DNA from: Anaerolineales bacterium
GTDB taxonomy: Bacteria > Chloroflexota > Anaerolineae > Anaerolineales > Villigracilaceae
Reading direction: 5' to 3'
Assembly: GCA_030834895.1 (NCBI GenBank)
Contig: JAUQXA010000070.1
Location: 108,033 to 172,032 of the forward strand
Length of the DNA stretch: 64,000 bases
Under the pieces are notes generated by a model. It did not search any database. It was not told where the DNA came from and saw only the letters and a program-made list of their open reading frames with translations. The position numbers and the translations under genes were made by a program. Numbering within the stretch: the stretch's first letter is position 1; every line of letters begins with the position of its first letter. Of the stretch, positions 9,035 to 16,923 are shown one piece after another.

Positions 9035-9063
9035 GGGGGTGTTTGCGGGCTGCAAACACCCCC
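9035..9063 (-). terminator. Intercistronic hairpin between livK and livH
   Basis: The 12-bp perfect arms GGGGGTGTTTGC / GCAAACACCCCC enclose a 5-base loop. On the minus strand they are followed by TTTGATTTT. Position and strength fit a partial terminator or RNA-stabilising stem that gives more binding protein than permease. Confidence 0.75.
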
Positions 9064-9082
9064 GGTGAAGTAGTCGCTGGAC

Positions 9083-10264
9083 TTACTGGGGTTGGAAGGT
9101 TTCCGTGAGTTCCCACTTGCTGTCCTTGATGGTCATGATCAAGAGCGGCTTGTTGTGGGGATTGTGGGTATCCGGTTCCATGGTGACTTTGCTGGTGAAC
9201 AACTGTACATCCTTCATGGTCTCCAGCGCGTCGCGAACAGTGGTGGGGGTAACCTCGCCCTTCTTGGCGGCTTCGCCGATGGCGTATTCAATCGCCATCA
9301 GAGCATCCAGACCGTAGTAGGTATAGATGTTTGCCTGAACGCCATGCTTGGCTTCGAATGCCTTGTTGAATTCAGCAAATTCGGGCGCGTCGGTGGTGAC
9401 ACCGGTGGTCACGATTGCGCCTTCGAGCTGTGGTCCGGCCATTTCAAGCAATTCTGGAACGAATACGCCATCGCCAGCCATGATCTGGATATCCAGGCCG
9501 AGGGCTTCAGCCTGCTGGGCGGCAAGACCGACATCCTTGAAGGTATAGGCATCAACCACGAGCAGGTCGGCGCCGGAGTCCTTGATCTTTGCCAATTGGG
9601 CGCGAAATTCAGCATCACCCTGGGTGTAGCCTTCCTCGGCGACGATTTCGCCGCCGAGCTCAAGGAAATGATCCTTGAAGAACTGATGCAAACCGACGGT
9701 GTAAGGTGAGGCGACATCGGTCAGGAAAGCGGCTTTGCGCAGTCCAAGCTTATTGTAGGCGAAATCAGCTTGTGCATAACCCTGATACGGATCGATGAAG
9801 CAAACGCGGAACATATAGGGATGCAGTTTGCCGTCTTCGGTTACGGTCACATTGACGTTGGAGGCTGTCGTGGCAACCAATGGCACTTTGGCGTTATCGG
9901 CAATATCCGAGAGAGGAATGCCGGCGGATGACCACGATGGACCAATGATGGCGACGGCCTTATCCTGATCCATCAAGCGCTTGGCGACGGTTACGGCATC
10001 GGGCACTTCCGAGCGGGTATCGTAGACGACTAGTTCGATCTTGTAGCCGCCAACCCCGCCCTTGGCGTTGATCTCATCCACGTAATCCTGCATGGCAGGT
10101 ATTGAAGCTGCACCGACATAGGCATCTACGCCGGTTTGCTCGGTGATGTACCCCACTTTGAGCACTTTCTCTTTGGAACCACAACCTGACAGGCTTGAAA
10201 CGAGCAGAAGACCGATCACGAGCAGAACCAACCACTTACGGAAAAACTGTGCGCTCTTATTCAT
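9083..10264 (-). CDS. livK: Branched-chain amino acid ABC transporter substrate-binding lipoprotein
   Basis: This is a periplasmic-binding-protein type I receptor of the LivK/leucine-binding family. The start is set at 10264 (MNKSAQ): AAGGAG lies at the right distance, and the ORF-track start adds 13 residues that do not look like a signal. The signal peptide ends in the lipobox LSGC, so the mature protein is lipid-anchored. The body shows VGYITEQTGVDAYVG, the IIGPSWSSAG ligand-site region and the YYGLDALMAIEYAI segment near the end. It is first in the operon, behind a near-consensus promoter. Confidence 0.93.
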   Translation of the reverse strand: MNKSAQFFRKWLVLLVIGLLLVSSLSGCGSKEKVLKVGYITEQTGVDAYVGAASIPAMQDYVDEINAKGGVGGYKIELVVYDTRSEVPDAVTVAKRLMDQDKAVAIIGPSWSSAGIPLSDIADNAKVPLVATTASNVNVTVTEDGKLHPYMFRVCFIDPYQGYAQADFAYNKLGLRKAAFLTDVASPYTVGLHQFFKDHFLELGGEIVAEEGYTQGDAEFRAQLAKIKDSGADLLVVDAYTFKDVGLAAQQAEALGLDIQIMAGDGVFVPELLEMAGPQLEGAIVTTGVTTDAPEFAEFNKAFEAKHGVQANIYTYYGLDALMAIEYAIGEAAKKGEVTPTTVRDALETMKDVQLFTSKVTMEPDTHNPHNKPLLIMTIKDSKWELTETFQPQ

Positions 10265-10472
10265 TACTTTTTTCTCCTTGTGTTTTTTGGGACGACAATC
10301 CAACAGGATTACAAAAGCTGAAGGCGATGTTCAGCATATTGTCAGGTAGTAATGGCTCGATTTGTTTTTTAGCGCAGTCAGGCAAGAGCAACCGTCCAAC
10401 AATCTCTTCCTGCATTTAGTTTTACTCCATCATAATTTTAAGTTCCTGTTTTATGCGCCCCGTCTGTTGTAA

Positions 10473-10501
10473 ATTGTACAAGTGTTTATGGGGCTTGTCA
10501 A
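10473..10501 (-). promoter_or_regulatory. livKHMGF promoter
   Basis: Reading on the minus strand there is TTGACA (10501-10496), a 17-base spacer and TACAAT (10478-10473), a near-perfect sigma-70 type promoter. The predicted leader to livK is about 200 nt. I see no recognisable riboswitch in it. The remaining gap 10502-10736 holds no convincing gene. Confidence 0.75.
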
Positions 10502-10739
10502 TCATTCTGTTAAAGCAATCCTTCGCTTTTCATTAATTCCGACCTTTATTGTTGAAATTGTCTGGCAAATTAGAAACTTTCCTGCGAACTCCTTGAACGG
10601 CAGGGATGATCCGCTGGCTTGTTCCTCTCGTATATTTGAGTTTGTGACTTTTGCCTTTTGTCTAAAAGCGATTTTTCCTTCATTTTTGTGTATATAATGA
10701 AAATGTATTACTTATTTGTTTACATGAAAGGAGGCTGTG

Positions 10740-11771
10740 ATGAAAGAGAATTTACTGGTGGTCATCCTTGTTTCCGTGCTGATGATCTCAGCCTGCAGGG
10801 CGCAATCTCCCGCGGAAAGCACTGCCATGCCGCCACCAACGGAATCCCCGACCGCAGCGCAAATACCCACCTTCACAGCAACGCCGCCTGTGGAGGCAAG
10901 CACCACCCCCACGCCCGAAACACCTGTCCCCACCAACCCGCCTGATTGCACCAACAGCGCCGCCTTCGTTGCAGATGTGACCATCGCGGATAATGAATTC
11001 ATCAACGGCGGTTCAGACTTCACAAAAACCTGGCGTGTCAAAAATACCGGGACCTGCGTCTGGGGACCGGATTACACATTGGCCCATTATTCCGGCGACA
11101 GAATGTTCGCGCCAGCCTCCGTGCCGTTGAGCGTGACTTATCCCGGTCAAACGGTGGATATTTCGATGCAACTGTCAGCGCCCACCACGGACGGAAAATA
11201 TACCGGCTTTTTTGTGATTAAGAACCCCGCTGGATTGGTCATGAAAGTCGACAACGATTCGCGTCTGTGGGTGATTATCAATGTTTCGAGTCAGGTGGCC
11301 GCCGCCACCGATGCCGCAATTCCGGTCACCGGTAATGGACTGGTAAGTGCCGCCTGTGCATTTACCACTGACTCAGCCAAAGTTACTGATGTGATTACTG
11401 CCTTGAATGCCTATCGCGCGGACAACGGCCTCCCCGCTTACATGGTCAATGAACTGCTGACCAAAGCAGCCGTCGCACATGCCAATGACATGGCCTGCAA
11501 TCAACTTTTTGGACACGATGGCTCCGATGGTTCGACTTTTACGACGCGTGTAGCCGCCAGCGGATACAACGCCTCGTCCGTCACCGAAAATGTGTATGGC
11601 AGTTATCCTCCGCTGACGGGTCAGGGCGCTGTGGACTGGTGGAAGAACGACAAGACCGATGTCCGTCACAACCAGAATATGTTGAGCGCGGCATACACCG
11701 AAATTGGCGTGGGATATTCGTTCTTCAATAATTTTGGATACTACGTTCTGGTATTTGCAAAGCCGAAGTGA
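10740..11771 (+). CDS. Exported lipoprotein with NBR1/FW-like Ig domain and CAP domain
   Basis: The start chosen is the ATG at 10740, with AAAGGAGG just before it; a GTG one codon upstream is too close to the RBS. The signal peptide ends in a lipobox (MISAC). A Pro/Thr-rich linker runs to about residue 75. Residues about 85-175 form an Ig-like domain of the FW/NBR1 central type (TWRVKNTGTCVWGPDYTL), usually found on bacterial surface proteins. Residues about 210-343 are a CAP/SCP domain (LNAYRADNGL, HANDMACN, FGHDGSDG, TENVYG, VGYSF). Function is unknown; CAP proteins are often lipid- or wall-associated. It converges on leuS. Confidence 0.85.
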   Translation: MKENLLVVILVSVLMISACRAQSPAESTAMPPPTESPTAAQIPTFTATPPVEASTTPTPETPVPTNPPDCTNSAAFVADVTIADNEFINGGSDFTKTWRVKNTGTCVWGPDYTLAHYSGDRMFAPASVPLSVTYPGQTVDISMQLSAPTTDGKYTGFFVIKNPAGLVMKVDNDSRLWVIINVSSQVAAATDAAIPVTGNGLVSAACAFTTDSAKVTDVITALNAYRADNGLPAYMVNELLTKAAVAHANDMACNQLFGHDGSDGSTFTTRVAASGYNASSVTENVYGSYPPLTGQGAVDWWKNDKTDVRHNQNMLSAAYTEIGVGYSFFNNFGYYVLVFAKPK

Positions 11772-11785
11772 GATAAAACACAAAA

Positions 11786-11814
11786 GCCCCTGATGGGGGT
11801 AAACCCTCAGGGGC
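11786..11814. terminator. Bidirectional terminator between CAP lipoprotein and leuS
   Basis: GCCCCTGA and TCAGGGGC form the stem with AAAA before and CTTT after. The two flanking genes converge on it. Confidence 0.8.
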
Positions 11815-11846
11815 CTTTCACTATTCTCTATTCCTTGCTCTCCGCC

Positions 11847-14714
11847 TCACACAACCACACTCACCAGCCGTCCCTTTGCCACAATCACCTTCTTTGGCTC
11901 TTTGCCTTCCAGGAACTTCTGGACTGCTTCGCTCGCCAGCGCAGCGGACTTGATCTCGTCCTCCGTCGCTTCGGCAGGAACTGTGATTCGGTCGCGTACT
12001 TTGCCGTTGACCTGGACGGGCAGTTCGATGGAATCTTCCTTCGCGGCGGCTTCGTCCACCTGCGGCCAGGCTTGGGTGTGGATCGAATAAGGCTTGCCTA
12101 ACTGCGACCACAGTTCCTCGGCGATATGCGGCGCGACGGGAGCCATTATCTTCAAATAGATTTCCTGCGCCTCCTTCCACTCGTCGCTTCCAACGGAACC
12201 CGCCTCGCGCGCCTTGTACATTTCGTTCAGCAATTCCATCAACGAGGAGACGATGGTGTTGAACTCGAAGTTCTCGAAGTCGTGTGTCACCTTGCGCAGT
12301 GTCTGGTGAACTTTTCTTCTTAAGACCTTTAGGGTCTCCACAGACCCTAAAGGTCTGTCGGGAAAATCGTCGGTAAACAGGGTCCACACGCGGCGCACCC
12401 AGCGGGCGCTGCCTTCGATGCCATGCGAGTCCCAAGGCGCGCCCATCTCCCAGCGGGCGAAGAACATCAGGTAGGCGCGAACCGTATCCGCGCCATATTT
12501 TTCGACCAGCACATCAGGCGCAACCACGTTACCGCGGCTCTTGGACATCTTTTCATTGTCCTCGCCCAGCACCATGCCCTGGTTCCGCAATTGCAACATT
12601 GGCTCATCCCCTTTGACAATGCCCGCGTCGCGCAGCGCCTTGTGGAAGAAGCGCGTGTACAGCAGGTGCATGGTGGCGTGTTCGATGCCGCCAGTGTAAA
12701 TGTCAACGGGCATCCAGTAATCGTATTCGGCGGGATCGAACGGCCCCTTATCATATTTCGGCGACAGATAGCGCAAGTGATACCACGACGAGCACATGAA
12801 TGTATCCATAGTGTCGGTTTCGCGTATGGCTGGTCTGCCGCAGACGGGGCATGTCGTGTGCTTCCAGGTCGGATGCAATTTCAGGGGAGATTCACCTGTC
12901 GGCTTCCACTCCACGTCCTCGGGCAACAGCACAGGTAGTTGGTCATCGGGGATGGGATTCCAGCCGTGTTCCTCGCAGTAAATCATCGGGATTGGCGCAC
13001 CCCAATACCGCTGACGGCTGATTAACCAGTCGCGGTAGCGGTAGTTAACCGATTCCTTGCCGACACCTTTTTCCTCCAACCAGTCAATGACCGCGCTGAT
13101 GCCGGGATTCTTGCGTCCCTTTTGGTCGTTGACCTTCGTTCCGTTGAACTGGGCTGAGTTGACCATCACCCCCGCGCCAATATAAGCTTCGGGCATGGTG
13201 TCGCCGTCCAACTGTAGGGGCGGATGGCCATCCGCCCCTACTACGGGCTGAATGACCGGGATGATCTTCAAACCATACTTGCGAGCGAAGGCGAAGTCAC
13301 GCTCGTCGTGAGCAGGGACCGCCATGATCGCGCCTGTGCCATAGGACATCAAAACGTAATCCGCGATCCAAACCGGGATGCGTTCATTGTTGACGGGATT
13401 GATGGCATAGCCACCGGTGAACACGCCCGTCTTTTCCTTGTCCACTGCGCCGCGCTGAATGTCGGTCTGACGTGCCGCTTGAATTTTATATTCCTCGACG
13501 GCAGCCTTGTTTTCAGGCGTGGTAATTTTCTCCACCAGTGGATGCTCGGGCGAGAAGACCATGAAGGTCGCGCCCCACAACGTATCAGGACGGGTGGTGA
13601 AAACCTCAACGTCATCACCTTGCTCAGTCTTGAAAACCACAGATGCACCCTCAGAGCGGTCAATCCAATTTGTTTGCAGGGTCTTTACAGTCTGAGGCCA
13701 GTCAATGCCATCGAAGTTCAACAGTTCATCGGCGTATTTTGTCGCCTTGAAGAACCACTGATCCAGGTCCTTCTTGATGACGGGCGTGCCGCAGCGTTCG
13801 CAGTGACGGTCGTCGCCCCAGACCTGTTCGCGTGCCAGCGTCGTATTGCAATGCGGGCACCAGTCGACGGGTGACATCTTGCGGTAGGCCAGACCGTTTT
13901 TGTACAACTGAATGAAGAACCATTCTGTCCATTTGTAATAGGCAGGGTCGGCCGAGACCGCTTCGCGCTCCCAATCGAACATCGCTCCCATGCTTCGCAA
14001 CTGCGACCGCATCTTTTCGATGTTCTGGAAGGTGCGCTTCATCGGATGGACACCGTCACGGATGGCGGCATTTTCAGCGGGCAGACCAAAGGCGTCGAAG
14101 CCCATCGGGAACAACACGTTGTAACCGTTCATGCGCTTGAAGCGGGCGCGCGCATCGGACGGGGTCATCGCGTACCAGTGACCAATATGCAGGTCACCGC
14201 TGGGGTAGGGCAGCATGGTCAACGCGTAGAACTTTGGTTTGCTGTGATCGATCACCGAGCGGTACAGTTGGTCCACCTCCCATTTTTCCTGCCACTTCTT
14301 TTCGATGACTTTGGGACTGTAGGATTTATCGTGCCTTGGTTTCTCCTCGGCGGCGGGGGCTTCTTTTACCGGCTTGGGAGCAACCATCACCGCCATTTTT
14401 TTGACAGGTTCGATTGCTTTTGTCGTTGCAGCTTGAATCGCCCTAGTCTTCGGGGAGGATTTCTTTGCCTTGGCGGGAGTTTTAACAACTGCCTTCACCG
14501 ACGGTTTTGCGACGGCTTTCTTCGTACTGACCTTTTTCGCAACAGTCTCCTTTGGGGATGCCTTTGTTTTGCTCTTTGTAGTCGACGGCTTGACGGCCTT
14601 TTTCATCGCGACCTTTTTCTCTTTTGCGGAAGTCGTGGTCACAGCCTTTTTGATGACTTTCTTTGCCTTCACAATTGTTTTTTTAGGCGTCACTTTTTTC
14701 TTTGCTACAGCCAT
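11847..14714 (-). CDS. leuS: Leucyl-tRNA synthetase with lysine-rich N-terminal extension
   Basis: This class I synthetase charges tRNA-Leu. The HIGH motif (DLHIGHWYAM) is near residue 175 and KMSKS (EKMSKSRGNV) near 720. The editing domain (DTLWGATFMVFSPEHPL) and zinc-type CxxC pairs are present. HIGH normally lies near residue 40-50, so about 130 extra residues precede the catalytic body. They are built of Lys, Ala, Val, Thr and Pro in a histone H1-like pattern. GAGG lies 6 nt before the chosen ATG, so the extension is probably translated. Two perfect palindromes are inserted in frame (12323-12356 and 13214-13241). A leucine T-box controls the gene. Confidence 0.95.
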   Translation of the reverse strand: MAVAKKKVTPKKTIVKAKKVIKKAVTTTSAKEKKVAMKKAVKPSTTKSKTKASPKETVAKKVSTKKAVAKPSVKAVVKTPAKAKKSSPKTRAIQAATTKAIEPVKKMAVMVAPKPVKEAPAAEEKPRHDKSYSPKVIEKKWQEKWEVDQLYRSVIDHSKPKFYALTMLPYPSGDLHIGHWYAMTPSDARARFKRMNGYNVLFPMGFDAFGLPAENAAIRDGVHPMKRTFQNIEKMRSQLRSMGAMFDWEREAVSADPAYYKWTEWFFIQLYKNGLAYRKMSPVDWCPHCNTTLAREQVWGDDRHCERCGTPVIKKDLDQWFFKATKYADELLNFDGIDWPQTVKTLQTNWIDRSEGASVVFKTEQGDDVEVFTTRPDTLWGATFMVFSPEHPLVEKITTPENKAAVEEYKIQAARQTDIQRGAVDKEKTGVFTGGYAINPVNNERIPVWIADYVLMSYGTGAIMAVPAHDERDFAFARKYGLKIIPVIQPVVGADGHPPLQLDGDTMPEAYIGAGVMVNSAQFNGTKVNDQKGRKNPGISAVIDWLEEKGVGKESVNYRYRDWLISRQRYWGAPIPMIYCEEHGWNPIPDDQLPVLLPEDVEWKPTGESPLKLHPTWKHTTCPVCGRPAIRETDTMDTFMCSSWYHLRYLSPKYDKGPFDPAEYDYWMPVDIYTGGIEHATMHLLYTRFFHKALRDAGIVKGDEPMLQLRNQGMVLGEDNEKMSKSRGNVVAPDVLVEKYGADTVRAYLMFFARWEMGAPWDSHGIEGSARWVRRVWTLFTDDFPDRPLGSVETLKVLRRKVHQTLRKVTHDFENFEFNTIVSSLMELLNEMYKAREAGSVGSDEWKEAQEIYLKIMAPVAPHIAEELWSQLGKPYSIHTQAWPQVDEAAAKEDSIELPVQVNGKVRDRITVPAEATEDEIKSAALASEAVQKFLEGKEPKKVIVAKGRLVSVVV
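12323..12356. repeat. In-frame palindrome inside leuS (AGACCTTTAGGGTCT)
   Basis: The 15-bp perfect arms AGACCTTTAGGGTCT / AGACCCTAAAGGTCT have a 4-base loop. In the protein it appears as DRPLGSVETLKVL, in the region between the catalytic core and the anticodon-binding domain. Its palindromic nature suggests a repeat insertion tolerated by the reading frame. Confidence 0.8.
13214..13241. repeat. In-frame GTAGGGGC palindrome inside leuS
   Basis: A perfect 28-bp palindrome starting GTAGGGGCGGATGG encodes roughly VGADGHPPLQ in the editing-domain region. It has the same ends as the elements at 5620 and 24840. Confidence 0.85.
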
Positions 14715-14805
14715 TCTTACCTCATCATAATAATTTTCATTTTCAACAGACTTTTGATTCCCCGACGAATTTTGGGGATTATCTTCAACATTTTTGCCAA
14801 CACTC

Positions 14806-14868
14806 TCAACGGAGGCGTGGAAGAAGAGGCCCCTGTTTCCAGAAGATGTAATTTATCCGAATGTTCAT
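14806..14868 (-). CDS. 20-codon leader ORF between T-box terminator and leuS
   Basis: An ATG with a very strong ribosome-binding site (AAAAGGAGG) opens a 20-codon frame that ends in GPLLPRLR before TGA. It is absent from the ORF track because of its size. Three of its last seven codons are leucine (CTT, CTT, CTC). It would be translated only when the T-box allows readthrough. It may be a leader peptide that couples translation to leuS or adds a second leucine-sensing step. A chance ORF is possible, but the RBS is stronger than that of leuS itself. Confidence 0.45.
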   Translation of the reverse strand: MNIRINYIFWKQGPLLPRLR

Positions 14869-14889
14869 ACGAGCCTCCTTTTGATTAAA

Positions 14890-15165
14890 TAAAAAATCCT
14901 TCATCCACTCTGGGACGAAGGATGCCTTTGCAAACTCCGCGGTACCACCCGGATTACGTTGAACCTCCGACGCCCAACGTCTCTCATTTGCTGTAACGGG
15001 CTTTCCCGTGGATGACTACTCCAGTTCACCATCCAAGTCTCTCAAAAAGAGCAACAGGCGAGTTCGGTCTTGTGGCATTCCCGTTAGATGCCGTTGAAGG
15101 GCTTACACCTCGCTTTCCCTTCTCGCTGACGGGATGACCTACTACTCCTGTCCTGACCTTTGATT
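14890..15165 (-). promoter_or_regulatory. Leucine-specific T-box riboswitch upstream of leuS
   Basis: On the minus strand the conserved T-box sequence GGGTGGTACCGCGG is present, followed by an intrinsic terminator (ATCCTTCGTCC ... GGATGAAGGATTTTTT). Upstream, stem I shows the distal motif GGTGTAAGCC and the specifier-loop context GAA-CTC-GCC. The specifier codon is CUC, leucine, at 15062-15060, matching the downstream gene. By known T-box logic, uncharged tRNA-Leu pairs with the specifier and with the antiterminator bulge and lets leuS be transcribed. A -10 box TATAAT lies at 15181-15176. Confidence 0.92.
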
Positions 15166-15219
15166 ATTTTTTGTGATTATAGCACAAGAGCGACTAGTTC
15201 TTCTAATCGCTCTCGCAGG

Positions 15220-15292
15220 TGGACCCAGGGGGATTCGAACCCCCGGCCTTCTCAATGCCATTGAGACGCGCTCCCAACTGCGCTATGGGCCC
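15220..15292 (-). tRNA. tRNA-Ala, anticodon GGC
   Basis: The 73-nt cloverleaf has acceptor GGGCCCA / TGGGTCC with A73, anticodon stem TCTCA/TGAGA and loop ATGGCAT. The anticodon GGC reads GCC and GCU. The T-arm has GGTTCGAATCC. CCA is not encoded. A hairpin (AGAGCGA.TAG / CTA.TCGCTCT) follows on the minus strand at about 15186-15215 and may end the transcript. Confidence 0.96.
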
Positions 15293-15368
15293 GGATTTCA
15301 GTAATCAATTTTTAGTGTTCGATTGTCAGTGTTCAGTGACTGATTACTGGTTACTGATCACTGAACAG

Positions 15369-15441
15369 TGGACCTGAGGGGATTCGAACCCCTGGCCTCC
15401 TCAGTGCGATTGAGGCGCGCTCCCAACTGCGCTACAGGCCC
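15369..15441 (-). tRNA. tRNA-Ala, anticodon CGC
   Basis: The 73-nt cloverleaf has acceptor GGGCCTG / CAGGTCC with A73, anticodon stem CCTCA/TGAGG and loop ATCGCAC. The anticodon CGC reads GCG. CCA is not encoded. It lies upstream of tRNA-Ala(GGC) on the same strand. The 76-bp spacer contains an imperfect inverted repeat (CAGTGTTCAGTGA / TCACTGAACAGTG). Confidence 0.96.
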
Positions 15442-15535
15442 GTCAATAAGGCGAAGGCTATTCTACCTGAGACATTGGTGAATGTCAATGCAAAATCAAC
15501 AAGGCTGCAGGTCGTTTTTCGGTGTGGAGACATTC

Positions 15536-16789
15536 TCATGCCGTCCGCAAAATCACCTTGAACGTGGACCCTTTCCCTTCACCCTCGGACTCTGCCCAAA
15601 TGGACCCGCCCTGAGCTTCGATCAGTCCTTTTGCGATGGTAAGTCCGATCCCAAGCCCGCCATAATGACGGGTATTTGGCGGTTCGATCTGGTAGAACTC
15701 CTCGAATATCTTTTGCAGTTTGTCGACCGGTATGCCAATGCCATGATCCCGGACCCAGATCAGCACCCGGTTGTCCTCTTTGACCATCCCGATGGTGATT
15801 TCGCTCCCTTCCGCTGAAAAACGAATGGCATTGTTAAGTAGGTTGACAAATGCCAGCGTTGTCTTTTCCGGATCCAGGCTCACATAAACGTGATCATCCT
15901 GAATATCAAGAACCAGCTGCATGTCCCGCCGCGCGGCGGAATATTTGATTTCATCGAGGGCGAAATTCAACACATCCTGAATGGAAATTTTGATCGGTCG
16001 CATTTCCATTTCATCGGACTGGAGCAGGGTCAAGTTTTTCATCTGATCCAGAAGCGAGCGCATTTGCGATGCGGCGCCGAGCACATGGTTGGCATGCTCT
16101 GTTGATTCCCCCCTGGTGCCGCTTTGCAGGAACGTCGCATACCCGATGATGATGCCCAACGGCGTCCGCAGTTCGTGGGATGCAAGCGCCAGGAAGTTGC
16201 TTTTGATCTGGTTCGTAACCTTGACCTTTTCCAAGGCCTGTTGCGTCGTCCGCAACAGGCGCGCATTGTTGATGGCAATTGCGGCATGAGCGGCAGTAAC
16301 AGACAAGATCGCCACATCGCCGTCAGTGAAGCCGCCTTCACGTTTGTTGATCGCCTCCAGTACTCCCATGGTACGATCCTTGATGGGCATGGGGACGCCA
16401 AGCAATGAGCCCACCTTGAATTTGACGCGATCCGAGACGAGGGCGTAATGACGCGGGTCCTGACCGGCATTATTCAGAACGAGCGGCTGGTTCGTGCGGA
16501 AGATCGTCCCGGCGAGACTACTGTCGATGGGGACGGGAATCTCAGCCAACTGTACGGGATCCGACCCGGTGGCGGCGGCGAAATACAGGCGCGGATTCTT
16601 TTCATCATACAGAAGAATGGAAGCGGCTTCACACTCCAGCAGTTCGGTGGCGGTCTCTGTAATCAACTGGAGCAGTTCATCAAGGTCGAGGGTCGAATTG
16701 AGTATGACGCTCAATTCCACGAGGCGCATGAGCGATTTTTGCCGTCCTTCGAGAGCCCTTAATTGTCCTGTTTTTGAAAGGGTTATCAT
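15536..16789 (-). CDS. GAF-domain sensor histidine kinase
   Basis: This soluble sensor kinase of 417 aa has a GAF domain at about 25-185, with no membrane segment, so it probably senses an intracellular signal. A short coiled linker leads to the HisKA dimerisation domain with the phospho-acceptor H in ASHELRTPLG. The HATPase_c domain has the N box NLLNNAIRFS, G1 VRDHGIGIP and G2 GGLGIGLTIAKGL. No response regulator is adjacent; the nearest in the window is at 32 kb. A promoter with -10 six bases before the ATG suggests a leaderless mRNA. Confidence 0.93.
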   Translation of the reverse strand: MITLSKTGQLRALEGRQKSLMRLVELSVILNSTLDLDELLQLITETATELLECEAASILLYDEKNPRLYFAAATGSDPVQLAEIPVPIDSSLAGTIFRTNQPLVLNNAGQDPRHYALVSDRVKFKVGSLLGVPMPIKDRTMGVLEAINKREGGFTDGDVAILSVTAAHAAIAINNARLLRTTQQALEKVKVTNQIKSNFLALASHELRTPLGIIIGYATFLQSGTRGESTEHANHVLGAASQMRSLLDQMKNLTLLQSDEMEMRPIKISIQDVLNFALDEIKYSAARRDMQLVLDIQDDHVYVSLDPEKTTLAFVNLLNNAIRFSAEGSEITIGMVKEDNRVLIWVRDHGIGIPVDKLQKIFEEFYQIEPPNTRHYGGLGIGLTIAKGLIEAQGGSIWAESEGEGKGSTFKVILRTA

Positions 16790-16795
16790 GGATAC

Positions 16796-16824
16796 AGTTT
16801 AACGTTTTTCATTAGTGAATTCAA
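16796..16824 (-). promoter_or_regulatory. Leaderless promoter of the histidine kinase
   Basis: On the minus strand TTGAAT (16824-16819) is followed by a 17-base spacer and TAAACT (16801-16796). The ATG comes only six bases later, so transcription would begin at or next to the start codon. No Shine-Dalgarno sequence fits in that space. Confidence 0.65.
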
Positions 16825-16855
16825 GCGCCGTTTGTCCTACGTCGCAGGAAAACAA

Positions 16856-16887
16856 AACAGGCGAAAGGGAGCCTGCCTTCGCCTGTT
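16856..16887 (-). terminator. Terminator of the small exported protein gene
   Basis: On the minus strand AACAGGCGAA ... TTCGCCTGTT forms a 10-bp stem followed by TTGTTTT, about 35 bases after the stop at 16924. Confidence 0.8.
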
Positions 16888-16923
16888 GCTGATTACCTCC
16901 TTTGCGATTGAACGTCTGCCTGT

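Noticed and set aside
10482-10697. 71-codon plus-strand ORF upstream of the CAP lipoprotein
   Set aside because: It crosses the livK promoter, has no RBS and has an AT-rich, non-coding composition.
15186-15215. Hairpin between tRNA-Ala and the T-box considered as part of the riboswitch
   Set aside because: It lies upstream of the -10 box of the leuS leader, so it more likely ends the tRNA transcript.
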